Part shown: positions 44,400-57,419 of the stretch, piece after piece | Layout of the letters: every line of letters begins with the position of its first letter | How positions within the stretch are numbered: position 1 is the first letter of the stretch | NCBI RefSeq assembly: GCF_900343015.1 | Contig: NZ_LR025108.1 | Span: forward strand, 1-64,000 | Direction: 5' to 3' | Source: Arsenophonus endosymbiont of Aleurodicus dispersus | GTDB lineage: Bacteria > Pseudomonadota > Gammaproteobacteria > Enterobacterales > Enterobacteriaceae | Length of the DNA stretch: 64,000 bases | Translations under genes and position numbers: made by a program | The notes under the pieces: generated by a model | Database searches by the model: none | What the model saw: only the letters and a program-made list of their open reading frames with translations | What the model was told of the DNA's origin: nothing

Positions 44400-45377
44400 T
44401 TAATAAAGTTTCTTTACCGTATATAACCAATCCTGCTTAAAATTACGTGGCATATTTTCAATTACATCAATAATATCATGATGAACCAATTTATCATTTT
44501 GAATACCAACACAGCGGCCACTATACCCATGTAAAAGTAACTGAGTAGAGTAAACTCCCATACTAGATGCCAGAACACGATCACTTGCTACTGGACTACC
44601 GCCTCTCTGAATATGACCTAAAATAGTTGCTCGTGTCTCATGCCCAGTTTCTTTTTCAATATATTTTGCTAATTGATTTACATCATAAATATGCTCAGTG
44701 ATAGCAACAATAGCATGATGTTTACCTCTTGCTAAACCAGATTGAATCTCCATCAATAACTCTTCTTTATCAAAAGGTATTTCTGGCAATACCACAAATT
44801 CACAGCCGCCTGCAACCGCGGCGGATAAAGTTAAATAACCGCACTGACGTCCCATTATTTCAACTATTGAAATACGTTTATGTGAAGTTGAGGTATCACG
44901 TAAACGATCAATTGCCTCAACAATGGTATCTAAAGCTGTAAAATATCCAATCGTATAATCAGTACCAGCAACATCATTATCAATAGTTCCGGGTACCCCT
45001 ATACAAGGGAAGCCAGCTTCAGTAATCTTTTTTGCCCCACGATAAGAGCCATCTCCACCGATGACAATCAAGGCATCAATATTATATTTTCTCATATTAT
45101 CAATAATTTTAGCTCTTACCTGATCACTATCCCGAAATTGAGGAAACCGAGCAGAACCTAATAAAGTACCGCCACAATTAATAATATTAGAAACACTAAA
45201 ACGGTTAAGTTCTTTTATTCGATTTTCATAAAGTCCCATATAGCCATCATAAATACCATAAACTTCTAAATCCTCAGAAAGTCCCATTAGCACAACACTA
45301 CGAATAGCAGCATTCATTCCTGGCGCATCACCCCCACTAGTTAAAACACCAACTCTTTTTATTCCTTTTTTGTTCAT
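44400..45377 (-). CDS. pfkA: 6-phosphofructokinase I
   Basis: Commits fructose 6-phosphate to glycolysis using ATP. The 325 residues (E. coli 320) show the ATP-binding [23 protein letters not shown], the catalytic Asp in [29 protein letters not shown], and [13 protein letters not shown]. The N-terminus has a short basic extension ([16 protein letters not shown]). E. coli MGRYCGDLTL reads [10 protein letters not shown] here, a common variant. Confidence 0.96.
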   Translation of the reverse strand: MNKKGIKRVGVLTSGGDAPGMNAAIRSVVLMGLSEDLEVYGIYDGYMGLYENRIKELNRFSVSNIINCGGTLLGSARFPQFRDSDQVRAKIIDNMRKYNIDALIVIGGDGSYRGAKKITEAGFPCIGVPGTIDNDVAGTDYTIGYFTALDTIVEAIDRLRDTSTSHKRISIVEIMGRQCGYLTLSAAVAGGCEFVVLPEIPFDKEELLMEIQSGLARGKHHAIVAITEHIYDVNQLAKYIEKETGHETRATILGHIQRGGSPVASDRVLASSMGVYSTQLLLHGYSGRCVGIQNDKLVHHDIIDVIENMPRNFKQDWLYTVKKLY

Positions 45378-45825
45378 GATGACCTATGATTTAATATATT
45401 GCCACAAGTATAAAAGCAATTATTTCATTAATTGTATTTATGAACATAATATTACATATGCATAAATAAATTTAACCACTAAAACTAAGTTTTAGCTAAA
45501 TACTTTACATTATATTATTTTTCTTTTTATTATAAATAACTATTTTTTACATCCAATAATCTATATCTAAAATAAATAATAACATCAATATAAAAACAAA
45601 AGTATATTATGATTATTTTTATGTCTGTAAGGTTTCCCATATTTTTTCCATTTTATTAGGAGTGTACTTTAATTACGTATAATTAAACCAGACTAAGTAA
45701 AATTTTCAATATACTAATAATGTGCGATTAATGATTTTATATGAAACTTGTTATATTCAACAAGCCAGTATTTATAATAACTTATTAGTTACAAGTTATG
45801 ATAATTAGTCAATTTACCTAATAAT
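45378..45825. other. Gene-free stretch between pfkA and yicC
   Basis: About 450 bases upstream of pfkA and downstream of yicC; no gene or clear promoter recognised. Confidence 0.45.
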
Positions 45826-46689
45826 CTACTCAATATTTTGGATCTGCTCACGCATTTGTTCTATTAACACTTTTAATTCAATAGCCGAATTAGTAACTTG
45901 GCTATTAATAGATTTTGAAGCCAAAGTATTTGCTTCACGATTAAACTCCTGCATCATAAAATCTAACCGTCGGCCAACAGCATATTCTTTTTTTAGAATA
46001 TTATGTGTTTCTTTCACATGAGTCTCCAGCCTATCAAGCTCTTCTGCAACATCAATATGTTGAGCTAATATGATTAGCTCTTGTTCTAATCGATTATTAT
46101 CGATCTGAATTTCTGCCTCTTCTAATTTTGTTAGTAATCGCTCACGCTGCCATTTCAAAATTTCCGGCATTTGACGACGTACTTGTTGTATTTCCTGAAA
46201 AATAGCATCTAAACGTTGCTCAATCATTATTTTTAGCATCTTTCCTTCTATTTCCCGATTAAGAACAAAATCATCCAACGCAAATTCTAATTCTTTAAGT
46301 AAATGCGTACAGATAACATTTAAATTCTGCTCTTGAGCTGATATAACACCATGCCAGCGAAGAATTTCTAACGGATTAATTTCTCCTTCACCACTAATCT
46401 TTTTTATCCAATTAGCAGTTCTAATCAATTGATTAGCTAACTCTTCATTCAGGACTAATTTACTCTGTTGATATGAACTAAGTTCAAAAAGTAAACTACA
46501 CTCTACTTTACCTCGTATTAATCTAGCACGTAGACGCTCACGAATAACAGGTTCCAAACTTCTAAATTGTTCAGGCAAGCGAATATAAGTTTCAAGATAA
46601 CGTTGATTAACGGAACGCAGCTCCCAAGCAGCACTTCCGCATTCAACTTTTATATCTCGTCGTGCGAAAGCAGTCATACTATGAATCAT
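45826..46689 (-). CDS. yicC: YicC-family endoribonuclease
   Basis: Member of the conserved YicC/DUF1732 family, reported in E. coli to be an endoribonuclease affecting small-RNA stability. The start at 46687-46689 (MIHSMTAFARRD) sits at good spacing from AGGGA and gives 287 residues, the E. coli length; an ATG two codons upstream leaves no room for the ribosome binding site. The C-terminal domain (VGRRLDFMMQEFNREANTLA, NSAIELKVLIEQMREQIQNI) is nearly invariant. It is divergent from rph, as in E. coli. Confidence 0.94.
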   Translation of the reverse strand: MIHSMTAFARRDIKVECGSAAWELRSVNQRYLETYIRLPEQFRSLEPVIRERLRARLIRGKVECSLLFELSSYQQSKLVLNEELANQLIRTANWIKKISGEGEINPLEILRWHGVISAQEQNLNVICTHLLKELEFALDDFVLNREIEGKMLKIMIEQRLDAIFQEIQQVRRQMPEILKWQRERLLTKLEEAEIQIDNNRLEQELIILAQHIDVAEELDRLETHVKETHNILKKEYAVGRRLDFMMQEFNREANTLASKSINSQVTNSAIELKVLIEQMREQIQNIE

Positions 46690-46807
46690 ATTCATTCCCT
46701 ATTAATAAAAATAAAATTATAACCTTGAGTTAAACCATTAAATAGGCATTCAATGTAAAAGAAAGTATAATATGCTACAAACATTATTTAACTAAGAATA
46801 TAACACT

Positions 46808-47524
46808 ATGCGTCCAAAAAATAGAGAGGCTAATCAAGTACGTCCTATAAAAATAACTCGTAAATATACTAAACATGCCGAAGGGTCTGTTCTAATTGAA
46901 TTGGGTGATACCAAAGTATTATGCAATGCAACAATTGAAGATGGCGTTCCTCGCTTTGTAAAAAAGCAATCACAAGGTTGGATAACAGCAGAATACGGTA
47001 TGCTACCACGAGCAACAAATGATCGTAATATACGAGAAGCAGCAAAAGGCAAACAAACAGGTCGCACTATGGAGATCCAACGCCTTATTGCCCGTTCTTT
47101 ACGCGCAGCTGTTAATTTAACACAATTAGGTGAATATACCATTATACTAGATTGTGATGTCATTCAAGCTGATGGTGGGACTCGTACCGCTGCAATTTCT
47201 GGTGCCTGTATTGCTTTAACTGACGCATTAAATAAAATGGTCGCAGAAGGAAAATTGAAAAAAAGCCCGCTTAAATTTATGATTGCTGCTATTTCAGTCG
47301 GCATAGTAAATGGCAAACATCTTTGTGATCTTCAATATAATGAAGACTATATCGCAGATACAGATATGAATATTGTCATGATAGATAATGGTAAAATAAT
47401 TGAAATTCAAGGTACTGCCGAAGGTGAACCATTTAGTCATGTAGAATTGCTCTCACTGCTTTCTCTAGCAAAAAATGGCTTACAAACTATTTTTACAGCC
47501 CAGAAAAACGCTTTAAATCAATAA
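46808..47524 (+). CDS. rph: Ribonuclease PH
   Basis: Phosphate-dependent 3'-5' exoribonuclease that trims tRNA precursors. All 238 residues match the family length, with [20 protein letters not shown], the arginine-rich [19 protein letters not shown], the active-site [18 protein letters not shown], and a late acidic patch ([10 protein letters not shown]). Some E. coli K-12 strains carry a frameshifted rph; this copy is intact. pyrE, its usual partner, is not found downstream. Confidence 0.96.
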   Translation: MRPKNREANQVRPIKITRKYTKHAEGSVLIELGDTKVLCNATIEDGVPRFVKKQSQGWITAEYGMLPRATNDRNIREAAKGKQTGRTMEIQRLIARSLRAAVNLTQLGEYTIILDCDVIQADGGTRTAAISGACIALTDALNKMVAEGKLKKSPLKFMIAAISVGIVNGKHLCDLQYNEDYIADTDMNIVMIDNGKIIEIQGTAEGEPFSHVELLSLLSLAKNGLQTIFTAQKNALNQ

Positions 47525-48022
47525 ATTTAAACATATTTCTAGCTAAATTTTTATCTCTATTAAATTAAAGTTAAAATAAATTACATAACATATGATAAAT
47601 AATTAAATTATTATTTAATAAAGGAAAGGCTATGAAAGTAAATGCAGTATCCATTATTTTAAAGCATAATAATCTATCTGAGTAAACAATAAGCTTGTTT
47701 AGCAAATAAAATTGTAACTGTTTAATAGATATAAAATTGCTTGATAATTTGCCTTCACTAACATAAAATAACTTTTATTAGTACCATATATTAACTAATA
47801 AATAACTACTTTATTATTTATGCGCTTGAGTGAAAATGTTAAAATTCAACCACCTTTAGGATATAAAGGTTAAAAAAAAGAGCATATATAAGTATATTTT
47901 ACTTAAGTTAAGTTATTTTTATATAAGAGTTAATAAAATTTGCTGAGATAGACTCCTAAGTCTAACTAGGCAGTTATTTACAATATAAATCTAACGCTAA
48001 TTAGATTTTCAGAGGAGTAAGC
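47525..48022. other. Gene-free stretch between rph and rpmB
   Basis: E. coli has pyrE, slmA, dut, coaBC and radC here; all are missing or unrecognisable in 498 bases. A well-formed ribosome binding site (AAGGAAAGG) at 47620-47629 precedes a 17-codon open frame starting at 47632 (MKVNAVSIILKHNNLSE), probably the head of a vanished gene. Confidence 0.45.
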
Positions 48023-48274
48023 ATGTCACAAATATGTCAAGTAACTGGTAAGCGCCCGATGAGTGGTAATAATAGATCACACTCTGCGAATGCAACTAAA
48101 CGCCGATTTTTGCCAAACCTGCAATCACACCGTTTCTGGGTTGAATCTGAAAAACGTTTCGTAAAGCTTATTGTATCAGCAAAAGGTATGCGTATAATAG
48201 ATAAAAAAGGGATCGATGAAGTTCTTGCTAAACTTAGCTTGGTGAAAAATACTAAGGAGCTAAAAAATGGCTAA
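48023..48274 (+). CDS. rpmB: 50S ribosomal protein L28
   Basis: Large-subunit protein. The 83 residues match the 78-residue E. coli L28 through [40 protein letters not shown] and [19 protein letters not shown]. The tail [13 protein letters not shown] is longer than usual and the stop (48272-48274) lies inside rpmG, so the two genes overlap by eight bases. A strong AGAGGAG ribosome binding site precedes the ATG. Confidence 0.95.
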   Translation: MSQICQVTGKRPMSGNNRSHSANATKRRFLPNLQSHRFWVESEKRFVKLIVSAKGMRIIDKKGIDEVLAKLSLVKNTKELKNG

Positions 48275-48434
48275 AATTATTAGAGATAAAATTAAACTAG
48301 TTTCTTCTAAAGGTACAGGTCACTTTTACACTACAACGAAAAACAAACGTTCTATGCCTGAAAAATTGGAAATAAAAAAATTCGATCCAGTTATTCGTAA
48401 GCATGTTATTTATAAAGAAGCTAAAATTAAATAG
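48267..48434 (+). CDS. rpmG: 50S ribosomal protein L33
   Basis: Large-subunit protein of 55 residues, the same length as in E. coli: [35 protein letters not shown], ending [10 protein letters not shown]. The zinc-ribbon cysteines of some L33 forms are absent, as in E. coli. An AAGGAG ribosome binding site (48254-48259) lies inside rpmB, consistent with coupled translation. Confidence 0.95.
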   Translation: MAKIIRDKIKLVSSKGTGHFYTTTKNKRSMPEKLEIKKFDPVIRKHVIYKEAKIK

Positions 48435-48453
48435 TTTCTTTATAAGAAGCCGA

Positions 48454-48475
48454 GCCTAGCGTAAAGCTAAGTTTT
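48454..48475 (+). terminator. Weak Rho-independent terminator after rpmBG
   Basis: CCTAGC / GCTAAG stem with one mismatch, a four- to five-base loop and a following GTTTTTAT, about 20 bases after the rpmG stop. It looks like an eroded version of a GC-rich enteric terminator. Confidence 0.45.
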
Positions 48476-49376
48476 TATATCGCTTTTTTATATAGCTTTA
48501 TTTTATCCGCCAATACTATATTAAAACGCATACAGACACGGCGGTAAATTAAATGAGTGACCTATCTGATTTTGCATAAACTAATTATTTATTACATAAA
48601 CAACTTTTACATAGCTCATCAGAATAAAGAGTGAACATCTATTTTTTTATAATTATTCAATAATGGTTTATATTACATTTTTCCAAGGATCAACTTTTAC
48701 GGTTAAATATTAAATTATTTTAGTAAAAACAAATTTAATTTTACTAACTGGAAATATAATATTGACTACCATTTTTCAGCAAGATATTCACCTAAGTAGC
48801 ATATTTCTTTAGGTCAAGTATCTTAGATATTAATCATAACTAGTTCAATTTATTTAGCGTCAATAATTATGCTAACCTTTTAGGTTACAAATTATAATCT
48901 CTAGATTAGATAGTAGCAGATGTTTAAATAATTTTAAACAATTATTATAAATAAATTAAACAGTAATAATAGATCTAAATTATCTAAATAACTACTTAAT
49001 CCTAAGATAGCTCAATATAAAAATATTATTTTATGATCTATTTTGTTATTGTTAATTGCTAATAAATTAGATTCAAGATATAGTTTAGTTATTTATATCA
49101 TGACTCAGTGAGATTCATCATCTAGCTGATGTGTTTGTTATTTTAATTTAATAAACAAGTACACAACCATTTTATTATAACAATTTGTAGTTGAAGTCAA
49201 CATCTACAATGAGATTATAGAACCAACGGTTATAGTCTATATGGGAAAAAATAATCTGGCGTTTTAACAACTGCAAATTTTATACAGATACAGATTTTTA
49301 GATACTTATTTGATTTTTTATATTTCTACGCTTGCCATGGTTATAGTAATTTTATATTTATTGACGAGGATTTACC
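48476..49376. other. Gene-free stretch upstream of ribB; no FMN riboswitch seen
   Basis: About 0.9 kb, very A+T-rich. In enterics the ribB leader carries a GC-rich FMN riboswitch (RFN element). I looked for its conserved core (AGGGCGGGG...CCCACCGGCGGT type blocks) and found nothing like it. Only a short spaced GACGAGGA ribosome binding site precedes ribB. mutM and other genes that follow rpmG in E. coli are not recognisable. Confidence 0.55.
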
Positions 49377-50030
49377 ATGAATCAGACATCACTTTCCGCG
49401 TATGGCAATCCAATCGAACGTATAGAGCGTGCTCTTGAGGCACTACGTCAAGGTAATGGTGTTATGGTACTTGACGACGAAGACCGTGAAAATGAAGGTG
49501 ATATTATTTTTGCAGCTGAAACTATGACAGTTGAACAAATGGCATTAACTATTCGCCATGGCAGTGGAATTGTTTGTCTTTGTATAACTGAAGAAAGACG
49601 CAATCAACTAGCATTACCAATGATGGTTAAAGAAAATTCAAGTCAATTCCAAACTGCATTTACTATTACTATTGAAGCTTCCGAAGGTGTTACAACAGGT
49701 GTATCTGCCAGTGATCGTTTAATAACTATCCGTAAAGCAATTGCCGATGATGCAAAACCAACCTTTCTAAATCGGCCTGGACATGTTTTTCCATTAAGAG
49801 CCCAAGAAGGTGGTGTATTGCAGCGTCGTGGTCATACTGAAGCTACTATTGATTTAGTTACTTTAGCCGGTTTTAAGCCGGCAGGCGTTTTATGTGAGTT
49901 AACAAATGACGATGGTACCATGGCCCGTATGCCAGAAGTACTTATCTTTGCTAGGCAACATGATATGCCGGTGATAACTATTGAGGATTTAGTAATCTAT
50001 CGTCAGCAATTTATTTTAAAACAGGGTTAA
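49377..50030 (+). CDS. ribB: 3,4-dihydroxy-2-butanone 4-phosphate synthase
   Basis: Makes the four-carbon unit of riboflavin from ribulose 5-phosphate. All 217 residues align with E. coli RibB: the acidic loop [71 protein letters not shown] and [13 protein letters not shown]. It is monofunctional (no GTP cyclohydrolase II domain). Together with ribD and ribE it covers much of the riboflavin pathway; ribA and ribC are not in the window. Confidence 0.97.
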   Translation: MNQTSLSAYGNPIERIERALEALRQGNGVMVLDDEDRENEGDIIFAAETMTVEQMALTIRHGSGIVCLCITEERRNQLALPMMVKENSSQFQTAFTITIEASEGVTTGVSASDRLITIRKAIADDAKPTFLNRPGHVFPLRAQEGGVLQRRGHTEATIDLVTLAGFKPAGVLCELTNDDGTMARMPEVLIFARQHDMPVITIEDLVIYRQQFILKQG

Positions 50031-50508
50031 TAGATTTAATAAGCTATTTTAAATAATTTAATTTTATTCTAAAACTAGTATCGTTATACTAAAATGGTGT
50101 CTATTAAACAACCATCATATCTCGCTAACTTTATTCTTAAACAATCAATTATTTAATAATACTAATTGATTTTTATTAATTAGTTTGATAAGTGATATCA
50201 GCAATCTAGTCTTTTTACCTGCATGTCTAACTTTCTCCAGTTTAGCAGTAAATAATTACTAGATTTATTAATTTTTTCAAATGCATGTTTACGTTTATCT
50301 AGTAATTTACACAAACCAGGATTACTTTATTTTGCTTTATGATATAATCACAATAAATTATTAGCATTTATAGTTAGTACTCATTTACCACTGGACTAAT
50401 GGTAATTTTAAAAAATATTTTTTTATCCTGATTCTTTAATTATACAATATTTTATTTTACTGATCTCATAACAACATTTAAATCATTAATTTTAGCATAA
50501 TATACCAT
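50031..50508. other. Gene-free stretch downstream of ribB
   Basis: E. coli tolC, nudF, cpdA and others lie between ribB and yqiA. No trace of them could be aligned in these 478 bases. Confidence 0.45.
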
Positions 50509-50690
50509 TATTGGAGCTGTCAGTTAAATTAACTACAAACAATACAAATTAATGTATTAACAGCGCCTGATTTAATTTAGCTATTACAACAAAATCGTCA
50601 AAATATTACCTATCACCTATCTTATCTAAGTAAACAATAACATCAGAATATAACCATACTTTATTTGTCTACTATTTTTCATAAATTATG
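50509..50690 (+). pseudogene. yqiA: YqiA esterase-family remnant
   Basis: One frame reads YWSCQLN-stop-LQTIQINVLTAPDLI-stop-LLQQNRQNITYHLSYLS, matching the late part of YqiA (DLKVMQIDPLEAPDLIWLLQQ). A possible NHTLFVYYFS follows, resembling the histidine-containing GGNHAFTGFEDYF. It lies just upstream of parE on the same strand, the E. coli position. Confidence 0.65.
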
Positions 50691-50777
50691 CGTTTTTATC
50701 TTTAGCAAAAACAAAATAAATAAAAAGTTATTAAAAACAGCTAAATAATTGTTATTATCATCAGTATATCAGCATTT

Positions 50778-50803
50778 ATTGGTATAATTAATTGGTATAA
50801 TTA
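50778..50803 (+). promoter_or_regulatory. Tandem duplicated extended -10 promoter of parE
   Basis: A 13-base unit (ATTGGTATAATTA) is repeated exactly twice in tandem. Each unit contains TGGTATAAT, a perfect extended -10 element (TGnTATAAT), at 50780-50788 and 50793-50801. The second copy would start transcription about 20 bases before the parE ATG. Confidence 0.6.
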
Positions 50804-50822
50804 ATCATAAATTAACACATAA

Positions 50823-52724
<1,902 letters not shown>

Positions 52725-52760
52725 TCAACTTTGTTAACCAGAGACTAAGGAATTAAATGA

Positions 52761-55016
52761 ATGAGTGAGATAACACACGATAGTGTAGAGCAGCAACTAG
52801 TTCATACCTTTACCGAAAATGCCTATCTCAATTATTCTATGTACGTTATCATGGATAGAGCATTGCCATTTATTGGTGATGGGTTAAAACCTGTTCAGCG
52901 CAGAATTGTTTATGCAATGTCTGAGCTTGGGTTGAGTAATGCAGCTAAGTATAAAAAATCAGCTCGTACAGTTGGTGATGTATTGGGAAAATATCATCCA
53001 CATGGAGATAGTGCTTGTTATGAAGCAATGGTGTTAATGGCACGACCATTTTCTTATCGTTATCCATTAGTTGATGGTCAGGGAAACTGGGGGGCCCCCG
53101 ACGATCCTAAATCTTTTGCTGCTATGCGTTACACTGAGTCTAGATTGACAAAATACGCTGAAACGCTCCTTAGTGAATTAGGATTGGGAACAGTGACCTG
53201 GACGCCAAACTTTGATGGAACATTAACCGAACCTCAAACACTACCGGCAAGATTACCCAATATTCTGTTAAATGGCACGACAGGTATTGCTGTTGGTATG
53301 GCGACAGATATTCCGCCACATAATGCTCGTGAAGTAGCAAGCGCATTAGTTGCTTTACTGGAAAATCCAGAAGCTGATCTAAAAATGTTGATGGATTTTA
53401 TTCCTGCTCCTGATTATCCAACAAAAGCAGAAATTATTTCTTCAAAAGAAGATATTCAAAAAATTTACCAAACAGGTCGTGGTTCTATTAGATTACGCGC
53501 TGTGTGGGAAAGAGATGATGGTAATTCCGTGATTACTTCACTACCTCATCAAGTTTCAAGTACTAAGGTGTTAGAGCAAATAGCTTCGCAAATGCGTGCC
53601 AAAAAATTACCTATGGTAGAAGATTTACGTGATGAATCAGATCATAAAACGCCAACGCGGTTAGTAATTGTACCTAAAAATAATCGGATTGATTTAAAGC
53701 AATTAATGACACATTTATTTGCAACTACAGATCTAGAAAAAAGTTATCGAGTTAATTTAAATATAATTGGCCTGGATAATCGCCCTGCAGTTAAAGGACT
53801 GGTTAAAATTTTAAATGAATGGTTATTATTTCGACGAGAAACCGTCCGTAACCGCTTAAATCATAGTTTAGAAAAAGTATTAAAACGCTTACATATACTT
53901 GACGCTTTATTAAAAGCTTATCTCAATATAGATAAGGTGATTAATATTGTTCATAATGAACATGAGCCTAAAGCAGTATTAGTGGCCCGTTTTATGCTTT
54001 CAGAAACTCAGGCTGAATCTATCCTAGAATTGAAATTACGGTATTTAGCTAAGCTAGAGGAATTTAAATTACGCGATGAGCAAGCTAAATTAGCTAAAGA
54101 ACGTAATAGACTACAAGCTATTTTAGGTTCTGAGAATTATTTAAATCACTTGATCAAGAAAGAAATTCAAACTGATGCACAAACTTATGGTGATAACCGT
54201 CGCTCACAACTTAAGGAGTGTATTGAAATAAAAACAATAAACGAAAATGGTATTTTACCTACTGAGCAGGTTACTATTGTCCTTTCTATTATGGGATGGG
54301 TAAGAAGAGTAAAAGGCTATGATATTGATCCTACTAATCTGAATTATAGACCAGGAGATGGATTCCTTAGTGCCGCAAGAAGTAAAACTAATCAACCAGT
54401 TGTTTTCCTTGATAGTACTGGACGTAGTTATTCCCTTAACCCTATTAATCTACCTTCTGCCCGCGGCCATGGAGAGCCGCTTAATAGTAAATTAGCATTA
54501 CCACCTGGCGCAACGATTAAATATCTATTAACTGCCCCTGAAGAGCAAAAATATTTGTTAGCATCAGATGCTGGTTATGGTTTTATTTGTACTTTTAGTG
54601 ACTTAGTAGCAAAAAATAAAACAGGTAAGACATTAATTACCTTACCTAATAAGGCAAAGGTACTGACACCATTAAAAGTCAATAATGAGCAGCAATATTT
54701 AATCTTGGCTATTACTAAAGTAGGAAGAATGTTAATATTTCCTGTTAAGGATCTACCTAAGCTATCTAAAGGTAAAGGCCATAAAATTATTAATATTACA
54801 GCGGCTCAATATGATAGCGGAGATGATTTGCTAATTTGGTTAATTGTTTTGCAACATCATTCTTCAATTACACTATCTTTTAGTAACCGAAAATTAAAAT
54901 TAAATTCTGAAGATTTACACAAATATCATGCTAAAAGAGGGAGTAGAGGTTATTCGTTACCTCGTGGATTACAGAATATTAAGAGTATAGAAGTAATTCC
55001 TCCTATTAATAGATAA
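52761..55016 (+). CDS. parC: DNA topoisomerase IV subunit A (ParC)
   Basis: DNA-cleaving subunit of topoisomerase IV. The 751 residues (E. coli 752) have the winged-helix region [19 protein letters not shown], the catalytic Tyr near residue 124 in [11 protein letters not shown], the coiled-coil tower, and a C-terminal beta-pinwheel. Ser and Glu at the quinolone-determining positions (HGDSACYE) are wild type. The pinwheel end ([14 protein letters not shown]) is complete. Confidence 0.97.
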   Translation: MSEITHDSVEQQLVHTFTENAYLNYSMYVIMDRALPFIGDGLKPVQRRIVYAMSELGLSNAAKYKKSARTVGDVLGKYHPHGDSACYEAMVLMARPFSYRYPLVDGQGNWGAPDDPKSFAAMRYTESRLTKYAETLLSELGLGTVTWTPNFDGTLTEPQTLPARLPNILLNGTTGIAVGMATDIPPHNAREVASALVALLENPEADLKMLMDFIPAPDYPTKAEIISSKEDIQKIYQTGRGSIRLRAVWERDDGNSVITSLPHQVSSTKVLEQIASQMRAKKLPMVEDLRDESDHKTPTRLVIVPKNNRIDLKQLMTHLFATTDLEKSYRVNLNIIGLDNRPAVKGLVKILNEWLLFRRETVRNRLNHSLEKVLKRLHILDALLKAYLNIDKVINIVHNEHEPKAVLVARFMLSETQAESILELKLRYLAKLEEFKLRDEQAKLAKERNRLQAILGSENYLNHLIKKEIQTDAQTYGDNRRSQLKECIEIKTINENGILPTEQVTIVLSIMGWVRRVKGYDIDPTNLNYRPGDGFLSAARSKTNQPVVFLDSTGRSYSLNPINLPSARGHGEPLNSKLALPPGATIKYLLTAPEEQKYLLASDAGYGFICTFSDLVAKNKTGKTLITLPNKAKVLTPLKVNNEQQYLILAITKVGRMLIFPVKDLPKLSKGKGHKIINITAAQYDSGDDLLIWLIVLQHHSSITLSFSNRKLKLNSEDLHKYHAKRGSRGYSLPRGLQNIKSIEVIPPINR

Positions 55017-55081
55017 TCTTATTAATAGATAATATTAGATTTTTTATTAGTTTATGAAGTTACTTATTATTTGAGATAAAT

Positions 55082-55815
55082 ATGCTAGCTATTATTCGTA
55101 TTATTATTTTTATCCTATTTATGATATTGGTTTGTGTGTTAGGTTGTTTTTATTGCTTATTCAGTCCAAGAAACCCACGTAATGTTATGTATTTTGGCAG
55201 AATATTTGGTAAATTATCTTATGTTTTTGGTATTACTATTATTAATCGGGTACCTTATGAATCAAAAAATTACGGTCCCAGTATTTATATAGGCAATCAT
55301 CAAAACAACTATGATATGATAACTATGTCAAATGTAGTACAACCAAATACTGTTACTGTTGGGAAAAAGAGCTTAATATTTATCCCTTTTTTCGGTTATC
55401 TATATTGGTTGACCGGTAATATTCTTATTAATAGAACAAATCGGACTAAAGCGCACAACACAATATCACATATTGTTAAGCAGATTAAAAAAAAAACCTT
55501 TCTGTTTGGATATTTCCTGAGGGAACTCGTAGTCGTGGGCGCGGTTTAATGAAATTTAAAACAGGTGCCTTTTATGCAGCAATTTCAGCTCAGGTTCCGA
55601 TAGTACCAGTCTGCTTATCTAAAACAGAAGGACGTATTAAACTAAATCGTTGGAATAATGGAATAGTGATTGTTGAAATGCTACCACCTGTTGATACAAA
55701 AAAGTATCACAGGGAAAATACCCGTGAATTAGCAGAATATTGCTATAATTTATTCAAAGAGAAAATTGCAGAATTAAATAAAGAAGTAGAAGAAATAGAA
55801 AAAAATATTAAATAA
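55082..55815 (+). CDS. plsC: 1-acyl-glycerol-3-phosphate acyltransferase, interrupted at an A10 run
   Basis: Makes phosphatidic acid, the precursor of all phospholipids. Codons from 55082 give an N-terminal membrane helix and the catalytic NHQNNYD (His73, Asp78). At the run of ten A (55487-55496) the frame shifts. The other frame continues NLSVWIFPEGTRSRGRGLMK and FKTGAFYAAISAQVPIVPV to the end. Adding one A restores a single 244-residue protein (E. coli 245) with no other lesion. Transcriptional slippage at such A runs is known to rescue genes in insect endosymbionts such as Buchnera and Blochmannia. I infer the gene is functional; otherwise it is a one-base pseudogene. Confidence 0.85.
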
Positions 55816-56184
55816 AATTTAATTTTATTTTTAATACAAATAAATTTCTACCTTGTCATATTTAATAGTGTATTGTTATTTTTATTATGATAAATTATTG
55901 TCATTAGTAACAAATAATTTATCATAAATTCTTCTTAAGAAGACCAGATAAATTATATCAAAGATCTATACTTATGAAGTAATACTTAGATTAATGGTAT
56001 AATAAATAGCTCGGTATGAATTGTATTTACTTAATCTGGAGCATGGATAAAATAAATTATCCATTAATATACCGCAAATATTTATGATCATTTGAATAAT
56101 GTTATATTAAACATATAATTAAAAATTAAATTTATATTTTTAATAAATAATTTTTCGGCAAATTTTTATAAATAAGAATTTAGT
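55816..56184. other. Gene-free stretch between plsC and apaH
   Basis: A convergent intergenic region of 369 bases at a synteny join. A short inverted pair, TAACAAATAATTTATCATA with TATGATAAATTATT, lies near 55885-55926. No gene recognised. Confidence 0.4.
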
Positions 56185-57012
56185 TTAAATAAGTTGTCTT
56201 TTTATAAGCGAAGGCTGTTGAAAAATTTTTTTATCTTCCCAACGTAATAACGTAAGTTTACCTCCCCAACAACAACCGGTATCCAGCCCATAAATATTTT
56301 CAGGTGTTCCCTTACCTTCAAGGGAAGCCCAATGACCAAAAATAATAGCATATTCTGGTGATATTTTTCGCGGCAGATCAAACCAAGGCTTTAAAGGTGG
56401 AGGTGTATTTTCAGGTTTATTTTTCCAGGTCATATTTAACAAACCATCAGGAAAACAATAACGCATACAGGTTAGGATATTAGTACTAAAACGTAAACGA
56501 GATAATCCTGTTAGATTGGGTGACCAGTTGTTCGGGATATCTATATACATAGAGTCGATAAATAAAGGATAGGTATCACTCCTAAGTGTAGCCTCTACTT
56601 CTTTAGCACACATCTGAGCTGTTGCTAAATCCCATTGTGGTGTAATCCCAGCATGCGACATGATAATTTTTTTCTTACTATCAACTTGTAATAATGGTTG
56701 ACGTCGTAACCAATTAACTAATTCATCAATATCAGGCGCTGTTAGTAATTTTTTTAGTTTATCTTTTTGTTTATTATAACTAATATTGGCATATACACTG
56801 ATAAGATGAAGATCATGATTACCTAATACCATTCTAATAGATGATCCTAATTTTTTAATGTAACGTAAAACATTGAGAGAATCAGGCCCACGGGAAACGA
56901 GATCACCGGTAAGCCATAAAATATCCTTTTGTGGCTCAAATTTTACTTGTTTAAGAAGTGCTATAAGTTCACGATAACAACCGTGAATATCTCCTATAAA
57001 ATAAGTAGCCAT
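56185..57012 (-). CDS. apaH: Diadenosine tetraphosphatase (symmetrical)
   Basis: Metallophosphatase that hydrolyses Ap4A to ADP and, in E. coli, removes Np4 caps from RNA. The 275 residues (E. coli 280) contain the phosphoesterase motifs [31 protein letters not shown] and [10 protein letters not shown], plus [17 protein letters not shown] near the end. It starts two bases after apaG ends on the same strand. The order pdxA-rsmA-apaG-apaH is conserved. Confidence 0.96.
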   Translation of the reverse strand: MATYFIGDIHGCYRELIALLKQVKFEPQKDILWLTGDLVSRGPDSLNVLRYIKKLGSSIRMVLGNHDLHLISVYANISYNKQKDKLKKLLTAPDIDELVNWLRRQPLLQVDSKKKIIMSHAGITPQWDLATAQMCAKEVEATLRSDTYPLFIDSMYIDIPNNWSPNLTGLSRLRFSTNILTCMRYCFPDGLLNMTWKNKPENTPPPLKPWFDLPRKISPEYAIIFGHWASLEGKGTPENIYGLDTGCCWGGKLTLLRWEDKKIFQQPSLIKRQLI

Positions 57013-57014
57013 AA

Positions 57015-57392
57015 TTAATTGATTAGTTTTGGGATAGCAAAACGAAATACTGGGATATCAACATAAAAATTTTCCCCATAATGGTCTAACATAACATAAT
57101 GACCTTCCATGGTTCCCATGGGTGTTTCTATAATAGCACCACTAGTATAACGAAATTCAGCGCTTGGTTGAATGATAGGTTGCTCTCCTACCACACCCTG
57201 GCCTTGTACTTCAGTACGTTTACCATCACTATTAGTAATTAACCAATAGCGCCTTATTAACTTTACCGGCTTACGCCCAAGATTGCGAATAGAAACTGTA
57301 TAGGCAAAAATAAATCTATCTTCTTCTGGTAAGGATTGATTTTCAATATAAAAACTTTGAACTTGTATACAGATGTTAGGTTCATTTAGCAT
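57015..57392 (-). CDS. apaG: ApaG domain protein
   Basis: Small beta-sandwich protein of the ApaG/DUF525 family; its exact role is unsettled. The ATG at 57390-57392 ([17 protein letters not shown]) gives 125 residues, exactly the E. coli length. A GTG three codons upstream is unlikely as start because the GGGGTGG ribosome binding site overlaps it. Conserved blocks [21 protein letters not shown] and [15 protein letters not shown] are present. Confidence 0.94.
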   Translation of the reverse strand: MLNEPNICIQVQSFYIENQSLPEEDRFIFAYTVSIRNLGRKPVKLIRRYWLITNSDGKRTEVQGQGVVGEQPIIQPSAEFRYTSGAIIETPMGTMEGHYVMLDHYGENFYVDIPVFRFAIPKLIN

Positions 57393-57419
57393 ATTACCCA
57401 CCCCAAAAGTTTTTTACTA

